Below are positions 45,789-56,171 of a DNA stretch of 64,000 bases, piece by piece. Made by a program: the position numbers and the translations under genes. Source of the DNA: Pedobacter gandavensis (lineage in GTDB: Bacteria; Bacteroidota; Bacteroidia; Sphingobacteriales; Sphingobacteriaceae); assembly GCF_014172405.1 (NCBI RefSeq), contig NZ_WNXC01000001.1:1612001-1676000 (forward strand). Direction: 5' to 3'. The notes under the pieces were generated by a model. The model made no database searches. It saw only the letters and a list, made by a program, of their open reading frames with translations, and was not told the DNA's origin. Position 1 is the first letter of the stretch. Every line of letters begins with the position of its first letter.

Positions 45789-47060
45789 CTATTTCAACAA
45801 CTTCTGATACCTCAATAAGGCTTCTAAGAAGTAATAATCTGCATAAACTAAAGGCACATCGATCTCAGAATTATGCGGGAAACTCCCCACAGAATGTTTC
45901 AGAATAAATCCGGCATTGGTACCTGGTTTGGCTAAATAACCTGTGCCCGACAAAGACTGCAACATCAGTTCTGCCTGCTTAAAGTATTTAGTGCCATTGC
46001 TCGCAAACGTGCTCAACTCCAATAATCCAGAGGCGGTCAATGCTGCGGCTGAAGCATCCCTTGGCACGTAATCCAATTTCTTCGCATCATAAGCCCAATC
46101 CGGTTGATAACCTGGCTGGTTCACATTAAAGTCCCAGTAAGGAACTTTATCCTTTGGCAAATTAGGATGATTGAGGTAAAAATCTGCTGCCTTTTGAGCT
46201 GCTTCCAGGAAACGCTTGTCTTTCGTTTCTCTATACATCATCGTAAAACCATAAATCGCCCAACCTTGTCCTCTTGACCAGGTCGAATTGTCCGCATATC
46301 CCTGATTCGTTTGCTGGTGAATCACATTGCCATTTGCATCGTAATCTACCACATGATACGTGCTGAAATCTGGTCTAAAATGGTTCTTCATCGTATTTAA
46401 AGCATGGCTCATCGCCACCTCTTTATATTTAGGGTTACCTGTTAGTTTTGAAACATAACAAAGCATTTCTAAATTCATCATATTATCGATGATCACCGGG
46501 TATTGCCAGGTCGTCTTTTTATCCCATGATTTTTTAGCATTCCATGATTTAATCAGACCTACTTTTGGATCAAATCTCGTCAATGCAGACTCTGCCGACT
46601 GGATCAATATCTTATGATACTTTTCAATTTTCTCCGGATCCTTTTCAAACCTCAAGGCATTACCATAAGAACAATACATTACAAAACCTACATCATGATG
46701 TTGCGTTAAAAACTGTCCTTTCTCAAGTGCTTCCGTCCATTCTGTAGCAGCAGCTTTCCACTCCGGTTTTTGAGTATACTCATACAAATACCATAATCCT
46801 CCAGGGAAAAATCCGCCCGTCCAATCCCAAACATCTGTTGATCTTACCGAACCATCTTTATTTGTGGTACGGGGAAACTGGGTCAAGTCTTTACTGGTTT
46901 TAAGCAATTGGTCATACTGCTGCTCCGCAACAGCAAAATCCTTTTTAATCATCGCTGTTTTTGGAGAAAGCAACAAGAAAGAAGATGCGGTTACGGAAAC
47001 TGCTACTGCTGACACCAGCAACAGCCTGTTTCTTTTCATTTTAAAATTGGTCAATTTCAT
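45789..47060 (-). CDS. GH88 family unsaturated glucuronyl hydrolase
   Basis: The 423-residue protein has an N-terminal hydrophobic signal or anchor (about residues 9-31) and the (alpha/alpha)6 domain of GH88. WDWTGGFFPGGLWYLYEY (78-95) and VIIDNMMNLEML (189-200) carry conserved residues; D192 matches the catalytic Asp of Bacillus UGL (IDxMMN). NSTWSRGQGWAIYG and VPRDASAAA are further family motifs. GH88 hydrolyses the 4,5-unsaturated uronic acid left by polysaccharide lyases. The PL8 gene next to it on the same strand (190 bp) supplies that substrate. Confidence 0.9.
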   Translation of the reverse strand: MKLTNFKMKRNRLLLVSAVAVSVTASSFLLLSPKTAMIKKDFAVAEQQYDQLLKTSKDLTQFPRTTNKDGSVRSTDVWDWTGGFFPGGLWYLYEYTQKPEWKAAATEWTEALEKGQFLTQHHDVGFVMYCSYGNALRFEKDPEKIEKYHKILIQSAESALTRFDPKVGLIKSWNAKKSWDKKTTWQYPVIIDNMMNLEMLCYVSKLTGNPKYKEVAMSHALNTMKNHFRPDFSTYHVVDYDANGNVIHQQTNQGYADNSTWSRGQGWAIYGFTMMYRETKDKRFLEAAQKAADFYLNHPNLPKDKVPYWDFNVNQPGYQPDWAYDAKKLDYVPRDASAAALTASGLLELSTFASNGTKYFKQAELMLQSLSGTGYLAKPGTNAGFILKHSVGSFPHNSEIDVPLVYADYYFLEALLRYQKLLK

Positions 47061-47251
47061 TTGTGGTTATTAGATATTAAAGGTTTCAAATCATTCTTCG
47101 TCTATTCGATATCGCTCCTGTTTAATTCAGGATTCTCAAAACAGGTAGTTTTCCAAATTTGAGCATCATCAGGATTAAAAAGGGGGGACGATTTAATTTA
47201 TTTGAGGGTAATAATCAGTTCATCCCCGATATCAGTTAAATAATCTCCAAT

Positions 47252-49360
47252 TTATTTAAGCGTTACGGTAGAACCGGCATATTCTTGCTGAGGAAAGTTA
47301 ACCGGGTAATCCTTAGTTTTTCCATCCTTAAGATTCGTAATACTGATCAGGGCATTTACTTCTGTTTGCAATGGATCAGCAACAGAAATCTGCATCTTCC
47401 CATTCAGCGATTTAATTAAAACTGCACAGGCCTTATCCGACTTAATGCTATATTCTGATGTTTTTAGCACGCCAGGCGCATAGAATATTGCCTGTAGCAT
47501 ATTTAGTTTTTCATTGCCTACCGCCTGAATTTCGGAAGTGTTAGACAATACCTTTATCCCGGACTTGCTGAAATTTATCAAAGGTTCCGCATTTTTAATC
47601 CCCGGAATTACAACATAAGCATATTTGGCACTTTCCGGATTTTTACCATGGTTGATCCATAGCTTAAAAACATTTCCGGAAAGCTCCTGATCTGGATGGG
47701 CATTGTTAATTCGAGCCCAGCTTCCGGTCTGGATATTGCTACTCAAACTTACTGATGAGGACTCAGGAAATACGTAACCGATACCATCATGCAAAATCCA
47801 GCTGTTCTGATTATTTTTAAACATTTCCATTTTTCCCTTTCCAAAATCACCCTTTATAGCAGAACCCAATACCGCTCCATTTAACCAGCTTTGGTTAAGG
47901 GTAGTCACGATTGACTCTGGTGTATTGCTATGAATATCCGCGCCCAGGCAAACTACTTCCTGATCAAAAAAGAACCAGGCTTTTTTTGCGGAAAGGCTGT
48001 CATAATTCAAAGCATAAGCACTTGCGCCATATTTACCATCTGACACGCCACCGGCAAAAGGATTGCTACCATCTTCGCCCCAAAATTTTGAAGTCAGGCG
48101 ATCTGCAGGGTAATCTCGGGTTGTGGTACCGGGAATCTTATCCCACTCCCAAATGGGCATAATGTTGAAATATTCTGGCCCCCTAACCTGAATGTTTGTA
48201 GCGCCGTCCGACAAATATCTACCATATAAGTTCTCCTTGTTTCCAGACTCACTGCGTTTGGTTCGATTGCTAACCATTCTGACATTAAAAGAGTAGCCAG
48301 GTCTGCCATGAATTACATAATCTCCATTCCAAAAATGTTTATGCATAGGCTCGATCTTATAATCAGGCGCCTTCGTACTGTCTGTTCGCGAAATTGCCGC
48401 TTGCCATTCCTCCTTGTGTTCTGGATCGATCTGCTCCGCAATCAGCAACCTGGTTTTCTCTGTATGCTTGCTTAATATATCAGGGCGGCTGATCCCACGT
48501 CCTTCTACGTTAAAGTCCATATAACTGCCTCTGATGGCTTTTAAATAGGACTCCCGGTAATACTTTGAAAACAGCTGTAATTTCTCCTTACTAATTGCGT
48601 AAGGTGTTCCTTGTACGTAATTAATCATTTTCAGCACCCCAGTGATGAACACCAGGCCATAACTTGATATTTGTAGCTGCGGGCCATGCTGCAAATAAGA
48701 AAAATCATACTGCAGCCCTTCTTTATAATGCACCAACTTAATTGGATCAAATAATTCCGCAGTGGAAGTCGCCAATAAAGCATGATCATTAGTTAACAAT
48801 GCCCTATAAAAATAATGCAGGGCGATATCTGTTTTATTGGCACCTGTTTGTTTTTCAGGATTACCACGCTTCATTCTTTCGATCAATTGTGCTTCCAGAT
48901 CAGCAGGGATACGGCCTGAACCACTGCGCAAGGTGATTAGCATTTCTCCTAAAGCCTGAGGCGTAGCAATTTCATTGTGCCACCAGTTACTGCTTTTTGG
49001 GTCTTGATCGTACCAATATTTGAAAGCATGGGAAATCGCATCGAGCAGCTGAGCTTTACCATAATAACGGCTATCTTTTGTCACATAGGCCTGAATTAAG
49101 TTCTCCAGTCTGATTAAATGTTGTCCTGGTTGCCAATTGGTAATTGTTTTAGCGCCATAATCAATGTCTTTCCAGCTGCCATTGATTTCCAGGGAAGCCA
49201 GGTTCTTTTCAGCGGATTTATCTACAACTTGCACTGGTTTTTTAAGATCCAGTACAATCCTTTGCATAATTAATTTGTCAGTATCAGTTGATTGTGCATT
49301 CGCTAAGTGTGGCGTCAACATCACCAGCATCAATACACCCATTAACAATATTCTCTTCAT
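47252..49360 (-). CDS. PL8 family polysaccharide lyase (hyaluronate/chondroitin/xanthan type)
   Basis: The 702-residue protein has a signal peptide (LANAQ, about residue 23), an alpha/alpha toroid domain and a C-terminal beta-sandwich domain. SNWWHNEIATPQALGEMLI (125-143) and TGANKTDIALHY with N175 are visible. QHGPQLQISSYG with H225 and Y234, and later FNVEGRGISRPD, complete the Asn-His-Tyr-Arg set of PL8. It cleaves uronic acid-containing polysaccharides by beta-elimination, giving unsaturated ends for the adjacent GH88. Chondroitin, hyaluronan and xanthan are all possible substrates. Confidence 0.9.
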   Translation of the reverse strand: MKRILLMGVLMLVMLTPHLANAQSTDTDKLIMQRIVLDLKKPVQVVDKSAEKNLASLEINGSWKDIDYGAKTITNWQPGQHLIRLENLIQAYVTKDSRYYGKAQLLDAISHAFKYWYDQDPKSSNWWHNEIATPQALGEMLITLRSGSGRIPADLEAQLIERMKRGNPEKQTGANKTDIALHYFYRALLTNDHALLATSTAELFDPIKLVHYKEGLQYDFSYLQHGPQLQISSYGLVFITGVLKMINYVQGTPYAISKEKLQLFSKYYRESYLKAIRGSYMDFNVEGRGISRPDILSKHTEKTRLLIAEQIDPEHKEEWQAAISRTDSTKAPDYKIEPMHKHFWNGDYVIHGRPGYSFNVRMVSNRTKRSESGNKENLYGRYLSDGATNIQVRGPEYFNIMPIWEWDKIPGTTTRDYPADRLTSKFWGEDGSNPFAGGVSDGKYGASAYALNYDSLSAKKAWFFFDQEVVCLGADIHSNTPESIVTTLNQSWLNGAVLGSAIKGDFGKGKMEMFKNNQNSWILHDGIGYVFPESSSVSLSSNIQTGSWARINNAHPDQELSGNVFKLWINHGKNPESAKYAYVVIPGIKNAEPLINFSKSGIKVLSNTSEIQAVGNEKLNMLQAIFYAPGVLKTSEYSIKSDKACAVLIKSLNGKMQISVADPLQTEVNALISITNLKDGKTKDYPVNFPQQEYAGSTVTLK

Positions 49361-49521
49361 TTAAGTAAATTTGGTTGGCTTGCTTAAAAAAGCTTTTATT
49401 AGGTTTGGTTATTCTCGTTTTAAATATACAAAATAAACCATTTTAGCCTAATCGTGTTTATATTAGCAGGAAGTCATTTCCCCTAAAAGCAATGAAATGT
49501 ATCCACAATAAAATGTAGCTG

Positions 49522-50373
49522 ATGAACCACAAAACACTGATTGGCGTAGACCTTGGGGGTACCAATGTGCGCTCCGGATTAGTAAACGGACAGGATATTA
49601 TAAAAATCGACAGCGATCGGATTTCATCCAAAAGCGAAGAAAAAACTGTTATTGATCAAGTCATCAATTCCATCAGCAAGGTGATCAACCCTGAAGTGGC
49701 AGCTATTGGAATTGGTGTTCCAGGTATTCTGGATACCAAAGAAGGCATTGTTTATGACGTACAGAATATCCCTTCCTGGAAGGCCGTTCCATTAAGGTCC
49801 ATTTTGGAGCATCATTTCCAGGTTCCCGTTTTCATGAACAATGACGCCAATTGCTTTGCTGCCGGAGAATCTCAGTATGGCAAAGGCAAAGGAAAAAACA
49901 ACCTAACAGGCTTAATTCTAGGCACTGGTGTTGCTGCAGGGCTACTCTGCGATGGTCACCTTTATGAAGGGCGCAATTGCGGAGCTGGCGAATTCGGCAT
50001 GATCCCCTACCTGGATCACAATTACGAATTCTATTGTAGTGGTCGTTTTTTTAGTCATTTTCATCAAAGCTCTGGCGAGGAAGTTTCCAAAAGAGCGGCG
50101 GCTGGAGATCCGGCAGCTTTACAAATTTTCCAGGAATACGGAAAACACCTCAGCTGGCTAATCAAAACTATCCTCTATGCTGTAGATCCGGAAATGATCG
50201 TATTGGGTGGCTCAGTTAGTAAATCCTTTCCATTTTTTGAAGCTACTTTATGGGCAGAATTACAAGATTTCCCGTATCAGCCTGTGGTTAAAAACATCCA
50301 GATCACAGCTTCAGAAATTGACCATATTCCCATCCTTGGCGCTGCCGCATTATATTTCAATCAGAAAACATAA
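49522..50373 (+). CDS. ROK-family sugar kinase/regulator
   Basis: The 283-residue protein has the ROK phosphate motif GVDLGGTNVRSGLV (residues 8-21), PVFMNNDANCFAAGESQYGK with catalytic Asp, LILGTGVAAGLL and a C-terminal VLGGSVSKSF. No N-terminal helix-turn-helix is present, so it is a kinase rather than a repressor. The usual ROK zinc site CxCGxxGC is absent (here HNYEFYCSGRF), as in several Bacteroidota members. It could phosphorylate a hexose or amino sugar released by the neighbouring glycosidases. It is divergent from PL8. Confidence 0.85.
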   Translation: MNHKTLIGVDLGGTNVRSGLVNGQDIIKIDSDRISSKSEEKTVIDQVINSISKVINPEVAAIGIGVPGILDTKEGIVYDVQNIPSWKAVPLRSILEHHFQVPVFMNNDANCFAAGESQYGKGKGKNNLTGLILGTGVAAGLLCDGHLYEGRNCGAGEFGMIPYLDHNYEFYCSGRFFSHFHQSSGEEVSKRAAAGDPAALQIFQEYGKHLSWLIKTILYAVDPEMIVLGGSVSKSFPFFEATLWAELQDFPYQPVVKNIQITASEIDHIPILGAAALYFNQKT

Positions 50374-50515
50374 AAACCCAAACGATTGCAAAACTATTCC
50401 TTCCCCAATTAGAAATACCTGAGCACTAATAAACAATTAAAATGTCTCTTCTGCCCCACCTTTCCTAGTTTGTCTTTTTGTAACTTAGTTTATATAACTG
50501 TAAAGCTTAATCATT

Positions 50516-51358
50516 ATGAAAAACTTCATTTATCCTTGCTTGACCATCAGAGGAAAAATTACAGAGGCAGCCGAATTTTATACCCAGACTTTTGGGGAAG
50601 GTAAAATTGGTACGACCCATCCTTTTGTGATACAAATAGAACTGAGCGGACAGAAATTTATGTTGCTCAATGAAGGACCTTCTACTGATCCAAATCCCGC
50701 CATATCTTTTATGGTTCTGGGTGAAAATGCAGAAGAGACAGAAAAATACTGGAACAAACTACAGGATGGCGGAAAAATTATGATGCCATTAGACAGCTAT
50801 CCCTGGAGCACCAAATATGGTTGGATTGAAGACAAATACGGCGTCTCCTGGCAGCTGTATACCGGAACAAAAGAAGATGTGCCACAGAAATTTTGTCCGA
50901 CTTTAATGTTTACCGGTGACAGGGCTGGTAAAGCAGAGACTGCCATCAATTTTTACACTAGTTTATTCCCGAATTCCGTAATTCAGGGTATCCAGAAATA
51001 CGCGGAAGGTGAAGGTGACCGTACCGATTTCATCAAGCATGCACAGTATAAGCTGAATGACTATACGATGATGGCCATGGACAGTTCCGCAGCACATGCT
51101 TTTGGATTTAACGACGCCATTTCCTTGGTCGTAGAATGTGAAACACAGGAAGAAATTGATAAGTATTGGGATCAACTGACCTCCAATGGTGGCTTTGAAG
51201 TCGCCTGTGGTTGGTGTATTGATCAGTTTGGCATCAGCTGGCAGATCATTCCTAAAGCTATAGTACAATTAATCAGTCACCCGGAACGCGGTCAGCGGGC
51301 CATGAAAGCCATGATGGGTATGAAAAAGCTGATCATAAAAGAGCTGGAGAACGCTTAG
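50516..51358 (+). CDS. Two-domain VOC (PhnB-like) protein
   Basis: The 280-residue protein consists of two PhnB-type VOC domains in tandem. The first spans about residues 1-125 (FIYPCLTIRGKITEAAEFYT, SYPWSTKYGWIEDKYGVSWQ) and the second about 130-265 (KFCPTLMFTGDRAGKAETAI, GWCIDQFGISWQIIP). The family includes misnamed 3-demethylubiquinone methyltransferase-like proteins; it has no assured catalytic role. A single-domain relative is at 58599-59105. The gene is convergent with the OmpA gene across a terminator. Confidence 0.85.
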   Translation: MKNFIYPCLTIRGKITEAAEFYTQTFGEGKIGTTHPFVIQIELSGQKFMLLNEGPSTDPNPAISFMVLGENAEETEKYWNKLQDGGKIMMPLDSYPWSTKYGWIEDKYGVSWQLYTGTKEDVPQKFCPTLMFTGDRAGKAETAINFYTSLFPNSVIQGIQKYAEGEGDRTDFIKHAQYKLNDYTMMAMDSSAAHAFGFNDAISLVVECETQEEIDKYWDQLTSNGGFEVACGWCIDQFGISWQIIPKAIVQLISHPERGQRAMKAMMGMKKLIIKELENA

Positions 51359-51373
51359 TTTGTCATTTTACAA

Positions 51374-51409
51374 TAATGCCCTGAGGATCTTTAGATCAAC
51401 AGGGCATTA
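51374..51409. terminator. Bidirectional terminator, VOC/OmpA
   Basis: TAATGCCCTG pairs with CAGGGCATTA across a 16-nt loop, in the 56-bp gap between convergent genes. Confidence 0.8.
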
Positions 51410-51414
51410 CAAAT

Positions 51415-52257
51415 TTATTCTTTTACTGGTTCCGGGGCTTTTCCTATTAACTCCATAAACTGATCCAGCTTAGGAGTAATGATGATTTCAGTCCGTCTGT
51501 TTTTCGCTCTTCCCTCTGCGGTATCATTGCTGGCAATCGGGTTATACTCCCCTCTTCCGGCAGCTGTTAACCTTTTAGGAATCACGCCATAGTTGTTTTG
51601 TAAAGACATGACTACTGAGGAAGCTCTCAACGTACTTAAATCCCAGTTGTTACGAATATTAACCTGTGAAATAGGTACATTGTCCGTATTTCCTTCAATC
51701 AATACATCATAACTCTGGTAATCTTTAATGATTTTTGCAATTTTACTTAAAGTTGCACCTGCTTGATCAGAGATCTCATAGCTTCCTGATTTATACAACA
51801 TATTATCGGCAAGCGAGATGTAAACTACTCCTTTTAATACTTTAATATCTACATCACTCATTTCTTCCCTGCTTAAAGAGCGGGTCAGGTTGGTGGTTAA
51901 TACCAGGTTTAGAGAATCACTGGTATTTTTGGTGTTCACCAAATGCTGGATGTACTTATTAGCGACATTGATTTCATCTACCAGTTTCGAAATATTAGTA
52001 TTTCCCTGACTACTGGAATTTAAACATTTGTTCAATGCGATTTGCAAAGCTTTTACGTTCTCACGTTGTGCAGCAATCTGCTCTTCTAAGCTTTTCACGC
52101 GTGTGTTAGAACTCGCAAGTTCCTGGTTCACACCTTGATTTTTCTCTTGTAATTGATTGTAGCTGGATTGCAGATCTGCAAACTTCTTATTGCTCACGCA
52201 ACCCTGGCCTAATAAAGCCACAGCAATCAACAAAGCTGGTAATATAGGTACTTTCAT
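51415..52257 (-). CDS. OmpA-family lipoprotein
   Basis: The protein has a lipoprotein signal (VALLGQGCVS, Cys20), a coiled coil (about residues 30-75) and a C-terminal OmpA-like peptidoglycan-binding domain (about 145-265). DVLIEGNTDNVPI, LSTLRASSVVMSL and GRGEYNPIASNDTAEGRAKN with RRTEI are the domain's hallmarks. It probably links the outer membrane to peptidoglycan in the periplasm. It is the terminal gene of its strand block, 84 bp before the GH2 stop. Confidence 0.9.
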   Translation of the reverse strand: MKVPILPALLIAVALLGQGCVSNKKFADLQSSYNQLQEKNQGVNQELASSNTRVKSLEEQIAAQRENVKALQIALNKCLNSSSQGNTNISKLVDEINVANKYIQHLVNTKNTSDSLNLVLTTNLTRSLSREEMSDVDIKVLKGVVYISLADNMLYKSGSYEISDQAGATLSKIAKIIKDYQSYDVLIEGNTDNVPISQVNIRNNWDLSTLRASSVVMSLQNNYGVIPKRLTAAGRGEYNPIASNDTAEGRAKNRRTEIIITPKLDQFMELIGKAPEPVKE

Positions 52258-52341
52258 AATTTTATAATTCTAAAACAATAACATTGAAACGGCATAAAGG
52301 TTTAGTTATTACTAAAAAAATAAACATAATAGTGCTAAAAA

Positions 52342-55300
52342 CTATTTCTGCTCCACAAACACCACCTCACTAACCATTGCGTTACTGCCCGACATTGACT
52401 CAATTTTTATGCCGAGTTTTCCATCATTCGTATCTTCCCTCATCACAAACAGCTTGATCCACTTTCCCTTTTTATCCAGCGTACCGGTCATAAATTCCCT
52501 GCCATCGATCCATATTTTCGCAGATCTGGATTCATTGTTCCAATCTTCAAAATGTAGGTATAACTCGCCAATCACGCCTTGCGGTGGGTTAATGGTCATC
52601 TCGAGGTTTTTACCATACCAGGCAGATTTCCCTTCCCATTCCCAGATTCCTTCTTCCCCTTTCATTTGATATGTGGTATTTCGTTTCAAAACGGGTGCTT
52701 TATCACCGGTTTTCATATACACCAAAGCATCTGAAAAAGCAGCTGGGACAGCTGATTCGGCCTCCTTTATGAAAGGAAAAGTTTTCTTTAACAGTGCAGC
52801 ATCTACTTTAACCTCAGGATTAAAACCTGGACCAGCCGCATAGGTCAACAAACTAGACTTCAACTGTTTTGCCACTGGATTTTTTGGTGTTTCGATATCA
52901 TAACCACAAACTAATAATTTCCCTTTCCCAACCTTACACTCAAAAACCGCGGCCAGTTTTTCATTCAGGTGAAAATCACTGATGGGCTGTACGATTGGAT
53001 TTAGGTTTTCAGGCCAGTCTTTCATTTTAAAGGACCTTCCTTTACTGATGCTTTCCCATTGCCAATCCGAGAATGATTCCGTTGGAAATCCTTTCAATGC
53101 GGGATGCTGATCATTGATCAAAGCTCCTAAAGTAGTGTTCTCTTGTCCTGGGAAGAAAACATTTGACCAAAACAGCGGCGTAAAGAATAAAGGTCTGGAA
53201 ACCTCAGAATTTCCCAACTTCGCTGCAAAAAGGATTACCGTTTTACCATTTTCCAATGCCTTCATTGCATTTTCATCCAGCACACTGGTTTCCAATACTA
53301 CAGAATTTAGCGCCTGATCACTTCCAGTAGCAACCAATTGTACTGTTGCTGGATTATAAATCCAAAGGTCCCATTCATTTCTGAATTTGGTTCCTGGTAG
53401 CGAGATCATCAGTTTCGCTTTTGTGGCTTTAGCAACCTGCGTCAAGGCCATTTCAATCGATCCGAAGCTTTTCACTTCTCCTCTTTTGATCGAAGTTTTA
53501 GGTAGCGTTCCTTGCCCTAATACTTGCTGATTCGCTCCGATAATTTTCCAGTCCAGCGCCGTGTTCAGGTCTCCTCTTCCATAATTTGCTACTTCTAAGG
53601 CAGCGGTAAAAGTCTCCGTATTTTCCCATACAAATTTCTTTATTCTGGCCAGAGGCACTACCTCATTGTTGTATTGCTTAAAATAGGTCGTATCCGTGGT
53701 TCCTTTATCTTCATAAAAAGCATCAAGCCATCCCACTAAAGCTTCTCCCTGTCCCTGGTAATCCTGCATACTCAACAGCTGGAATCCTCCACTGGAAGGT
53801 GTGCGGTAAAAGTTTTCAATTAAACTCTTGTAAAGTATCTTTTGAACAGCACCTGAAGCTTGATGAAATGCCAGGTCTTTATTTTCCAGTCCATTGGCAA
53901 TGGCTGAAGCCCTGCATACTTCCAGGTTTCTGGCTTTTAAAACGCCTGTGTATTTATCAATCTCCGACCATAATGGATACACTGGAAACTGTCCTACCTC
54001 ATGCGCGAAAATAGGGATGTTACTTTTCGAATAGTTTTTCTCCAGGTCGTAATCACTTCTTCCACCTTGCAGACCGTAAGTACCGCCTACATTTGGAATG
54101 TTATGGGTGGCAGAATAGTCGTCTACCGGCATAATCTTTCTAGCTGTAGACACGGCATACAACCTTCTATTGTCGTTCGTTTTCAGCTTTTCGATCCATT
54201 TTGCCATCTCATTGAAATCAGAATTCCCGAGTTCATTGCCGATACACATCATCGTAAATGAAGGATGATTTCCATAAGCATCCAGCATTCGCTGTAGTTC
54301 TTCTTTGGTATATTTATCTGCGGAAGGATTTTTCCCTAAGCCTGGAGGCAATCCTTTAGTCAGCATGTCCGGCCTGTCTTTCGGCGGATCAGTCATCCAC
54401 CAATCGATCCAGATGGCTTCCGCCTGAATGTAAATTCCTAATTTATCTGCGGCTTCAAAAGCAGCTTCCGGAGGGCACCAGGAATGGAAACGCACATGGT
54501 TTAGTCCATAAGATTTATAGACCTTAAAAATACGCTCCCAATCTTTGACCTCGCAGGAAGGGTATCCCGTGATCGGAAAATGCACACAATCCAGGTTACC
54601 ACGCATAAAAACCGGTTGGTTATTAATCAGAACTTTCGATTTCGTATGGCCGATACTTCTGAAGCCAAAATCGACAGATTTATCATTTTTGTTGGCTAGT
54701 TTAACTTCCATTCGGTATCGATTTGGACTAAACTCATCCCATAATTTAATGGGAAAATCCAGGTTTAATACCTGAGTTTCTGAACCTGCTGCCGACAAAG
54801 CTCCGGCTTTACTAAAAACGGTTTGATTTGTTTGCAGGTCTATGATGCGATAATTCAGCTTCATCTGCTGTGGATTTTTAACCGTCATCTTCAGTTTCAC
54901 TTCCCTCTTTTCTGCATCCGGATAAACCTGTAAATCGGCTACAGCTGTGCTTGCTGTTGTGCGCAACTCTATTTTTCCTACGGCTCCATTCCAGATACTT
55001 TGTGTGTATTCCGTGTAAGCATGTCCCTTATCTCCAATATTATGAATCAGCTCATTATTGATGCGGATGGTTAGGCGATGTTTTCCTGGTGTCAGTTTTC
55101 CTAAAGTATGCAAGTGTGGAACGCCAAGACCATCCTGAGTAGTCATTAACCTACCGTCTACCCATACTTTGGATTCCCACATCACCCTTTCCAGGAACAG
55201 AGAAATTTCTTTGTTTTTCCAGGATACCGGGATATTGATGGTTTTGCTGTACCATGCCGGTCCGATATATTTATAGGCTCTGGATAAAATCCCGTAATCA

Positions 55301-55518
55301 GCACCTACAGTTTTTGTGCCTTTTTTCGCCTGATCTGTGGTTCCAGGAAGCGCTATACTTTCTTTTAATTCTTTTTCAAACCATTTGTCTTTTTCGCCAT
55401 GATTGGCTTCGTCTAACTGAAACTTCCAGGTTCCGGCCAGGGAGAATTGTTCCTGAGCAACACCTTTATTTATAAATATAACCAGCAGCCCCATCACTGC
55501 TAAAAACCTAATCTTCAT
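52342..55518 (-). CDS. GH2 family beta-galactosidase/glucuronidase-like enzyme
   Basis: From the ATG at 55518 (MKIRFLAVMGLLVIF) a signal peptide is obtained; an in-frame ATG at 55599 would add 27 non-signal residues. The 1058-residue protein has the GH2 jelly-roll (sugar-binding), immunoglobulin-like and TIM-barrel domains. PVFMRGNLDCVHFPITGYPS, LNHVRFHSWCPPEAAFEAAD, CIGNELGNSD with the acid/base Glu and IFAHEVGQFPVYPL with the nucleophile Glu are visible. A C-terminal beta-sandwich extension may bind glycan. Substrate is probably a beta-galactoside, glucuronide or mannoside. It fits the uronic-acid glycan locus. Confidence 0.9.
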   Translation of the reverse strand: MKIRFLAVMGLLVIFINKGVAQEQFSLAGTWKFQLDEANHGEKDKWFEKELKESIALPGTTDQAKKGTKTVGADYGILSRAYKYIGPAWYSKTINIPVSWKNKEISLFLERVMWESKVWVDGRLMTTQDGLGVPHLHTLGKLTPGKHRLTIRINNELIHNIGDKGHAYTEYTQSIWNGAVGKIELRTTASTAVADLQVYPDAEKREVKLKMTVKNPQQMKLNYRIIDLQTNQTVFSKAGALSAAGSETQVLNLDFPIKLWDEFSPNRYRMEVKLANKNDKSVDFGFRSIGHTKSKVLINNQPVFMRGNLDCVHFPITGYPSCEVKDWERIFKVYKSYGLNHVRFHSWCPPEAAFEAADKLGIYIQAEAIWIDWWMTDPPKDRPDMLTKGLPPGLGKNPSADKYTKEELQRMLDAYGNHPSFTMMCIGNELGNSDFNEMAKWIEKLKTNDNRRLYAVSTARKIMPVDDYSATHNIPNVGGTYGLQGGRSDYDLEKNYSKSNIPIFAHEVGQFPVYPLWSEIDKYTGVLKARNLEVCRASAIANGLENKDLAFHQASGAVQKILYKSLIENFYRTPSSGGFQLLSMQDYQGQGEALVGWLDAFYEDKGTTDTTYFKQYNNEVVPLARIKKFVWENTETFTAALEVANYGRGDLNTALDWKIIGANQQVLGQGTLPKTSIKRGEVKSFGSIEMALTQVAKATKAKLMISLPGTKFRNEWDLWIYNPATVQLVATGSDQALNSVVLETSVLDENAMKALENGKTVILFAAKLGNSEVSRPLFFTPLFWSNVFFPGQENTTLGALINDQHPALKGFPTESFSDWQWESISKGRSFKMKDWPENLNPIVQPISDFHLNEKLAAVFECKVGKGKLLVCGYDIETPKNPVAKQLKSSLLTYAAGPGFNPEVKVDAALLKKTFPFIKEAESAVPAAFSDALVYMKTGDKAPVLKRNTTYQMKGEEGIWEWEGKSAWYGKNLEMTINPPQGVIGELYLHFEDWNNESRSAKIWIDGREFMTGTLDKKGKWIKLFVMREDTNDGKLGIKIESMSGSNAMVSEVVFVEQK

Positions 55519-55805
55519 TCGTTTTAAAATTTGTGTGCGCAACTGATTTTCAAATTCATAATCAGCAGATGCAAACATAAATGAACTTGAGCAATCCAAA
55601 ATGGATATAACCGTTCTTTTGATGGACTATATTATGATTGATCGGTTCAGATCTTATGGTATACCTCTAGCAAAATCACGAGGATATCCCCGCAGGATTA
55701 CAAGTGCAAGAAAGAAATTAAAAATGATATAAAAATTTAATATATTTTCGTAACTTCCTGTATTAAAAGGGGGTTAATTCATTACATTTTAAACACATTG
55801 TAACT

Positions 55806-56171
55806 ATGATGCATGAGATATTGATCTACACTTCTCATATCATCAGTTATATCAGCATTGCGATCATCTGTTACGGTGCCGCAATTGGTCTTTTCCATTT
55901 TGTGAAAAATGAATTCAACCGTTTAGGTAAAGGTTTTTCTTTACATAGAACCGTTCAGATTAAGATTGAAGTAGGTTATTATTTACTACTGGGGCTAGAG
56001 TTTTTAATTGCTTCGGATATTATTGAGACCATTGTTAATCCTACTTTTCAAGATTTGGGCATATTAGCCGGCACGGTGGTGATTAGAACGGGTTTATCGT
56101 ATTTTCTAAACAAGGAAATCGACGATTTAAAAACCGAAAAAACGCGTACTGATCAATCCTTAAAAAAGTAA
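55806..56171 (+). CDS. DUF1622 membrane protein
   Basis: The 121-residue protein has three hydrophobic segments, in ISYISIAIICYGAAIGLF, YYLLLGLEFLIASDIIETIV and TVVIRTGLSYFLNKEI, with a basic C-terminal tail. The pattern LLLGLEF.IASDII.T is that of DUF1622. Function is unknown. The gene is single and followed by a small ORF. Confidence 0.85.
   Translation: MMHEILIYTSHIISYISIAIICYGAAIGLFHFVKNEFNRLGKGFSLHRTVQIKIEVGYYLLLGLEFLIASDIIETIVNPTFQDLGILAGTVVIRTGLSYFLNKEIDDLKTEKTRTDQSLKK

Noticed and set aside
49522..50373. ROK protein as transcriptional repressor of the glycan genes
   Set aside because: It has no helix-turn-helix domain; it starts directly with the phosphate-binding motif.
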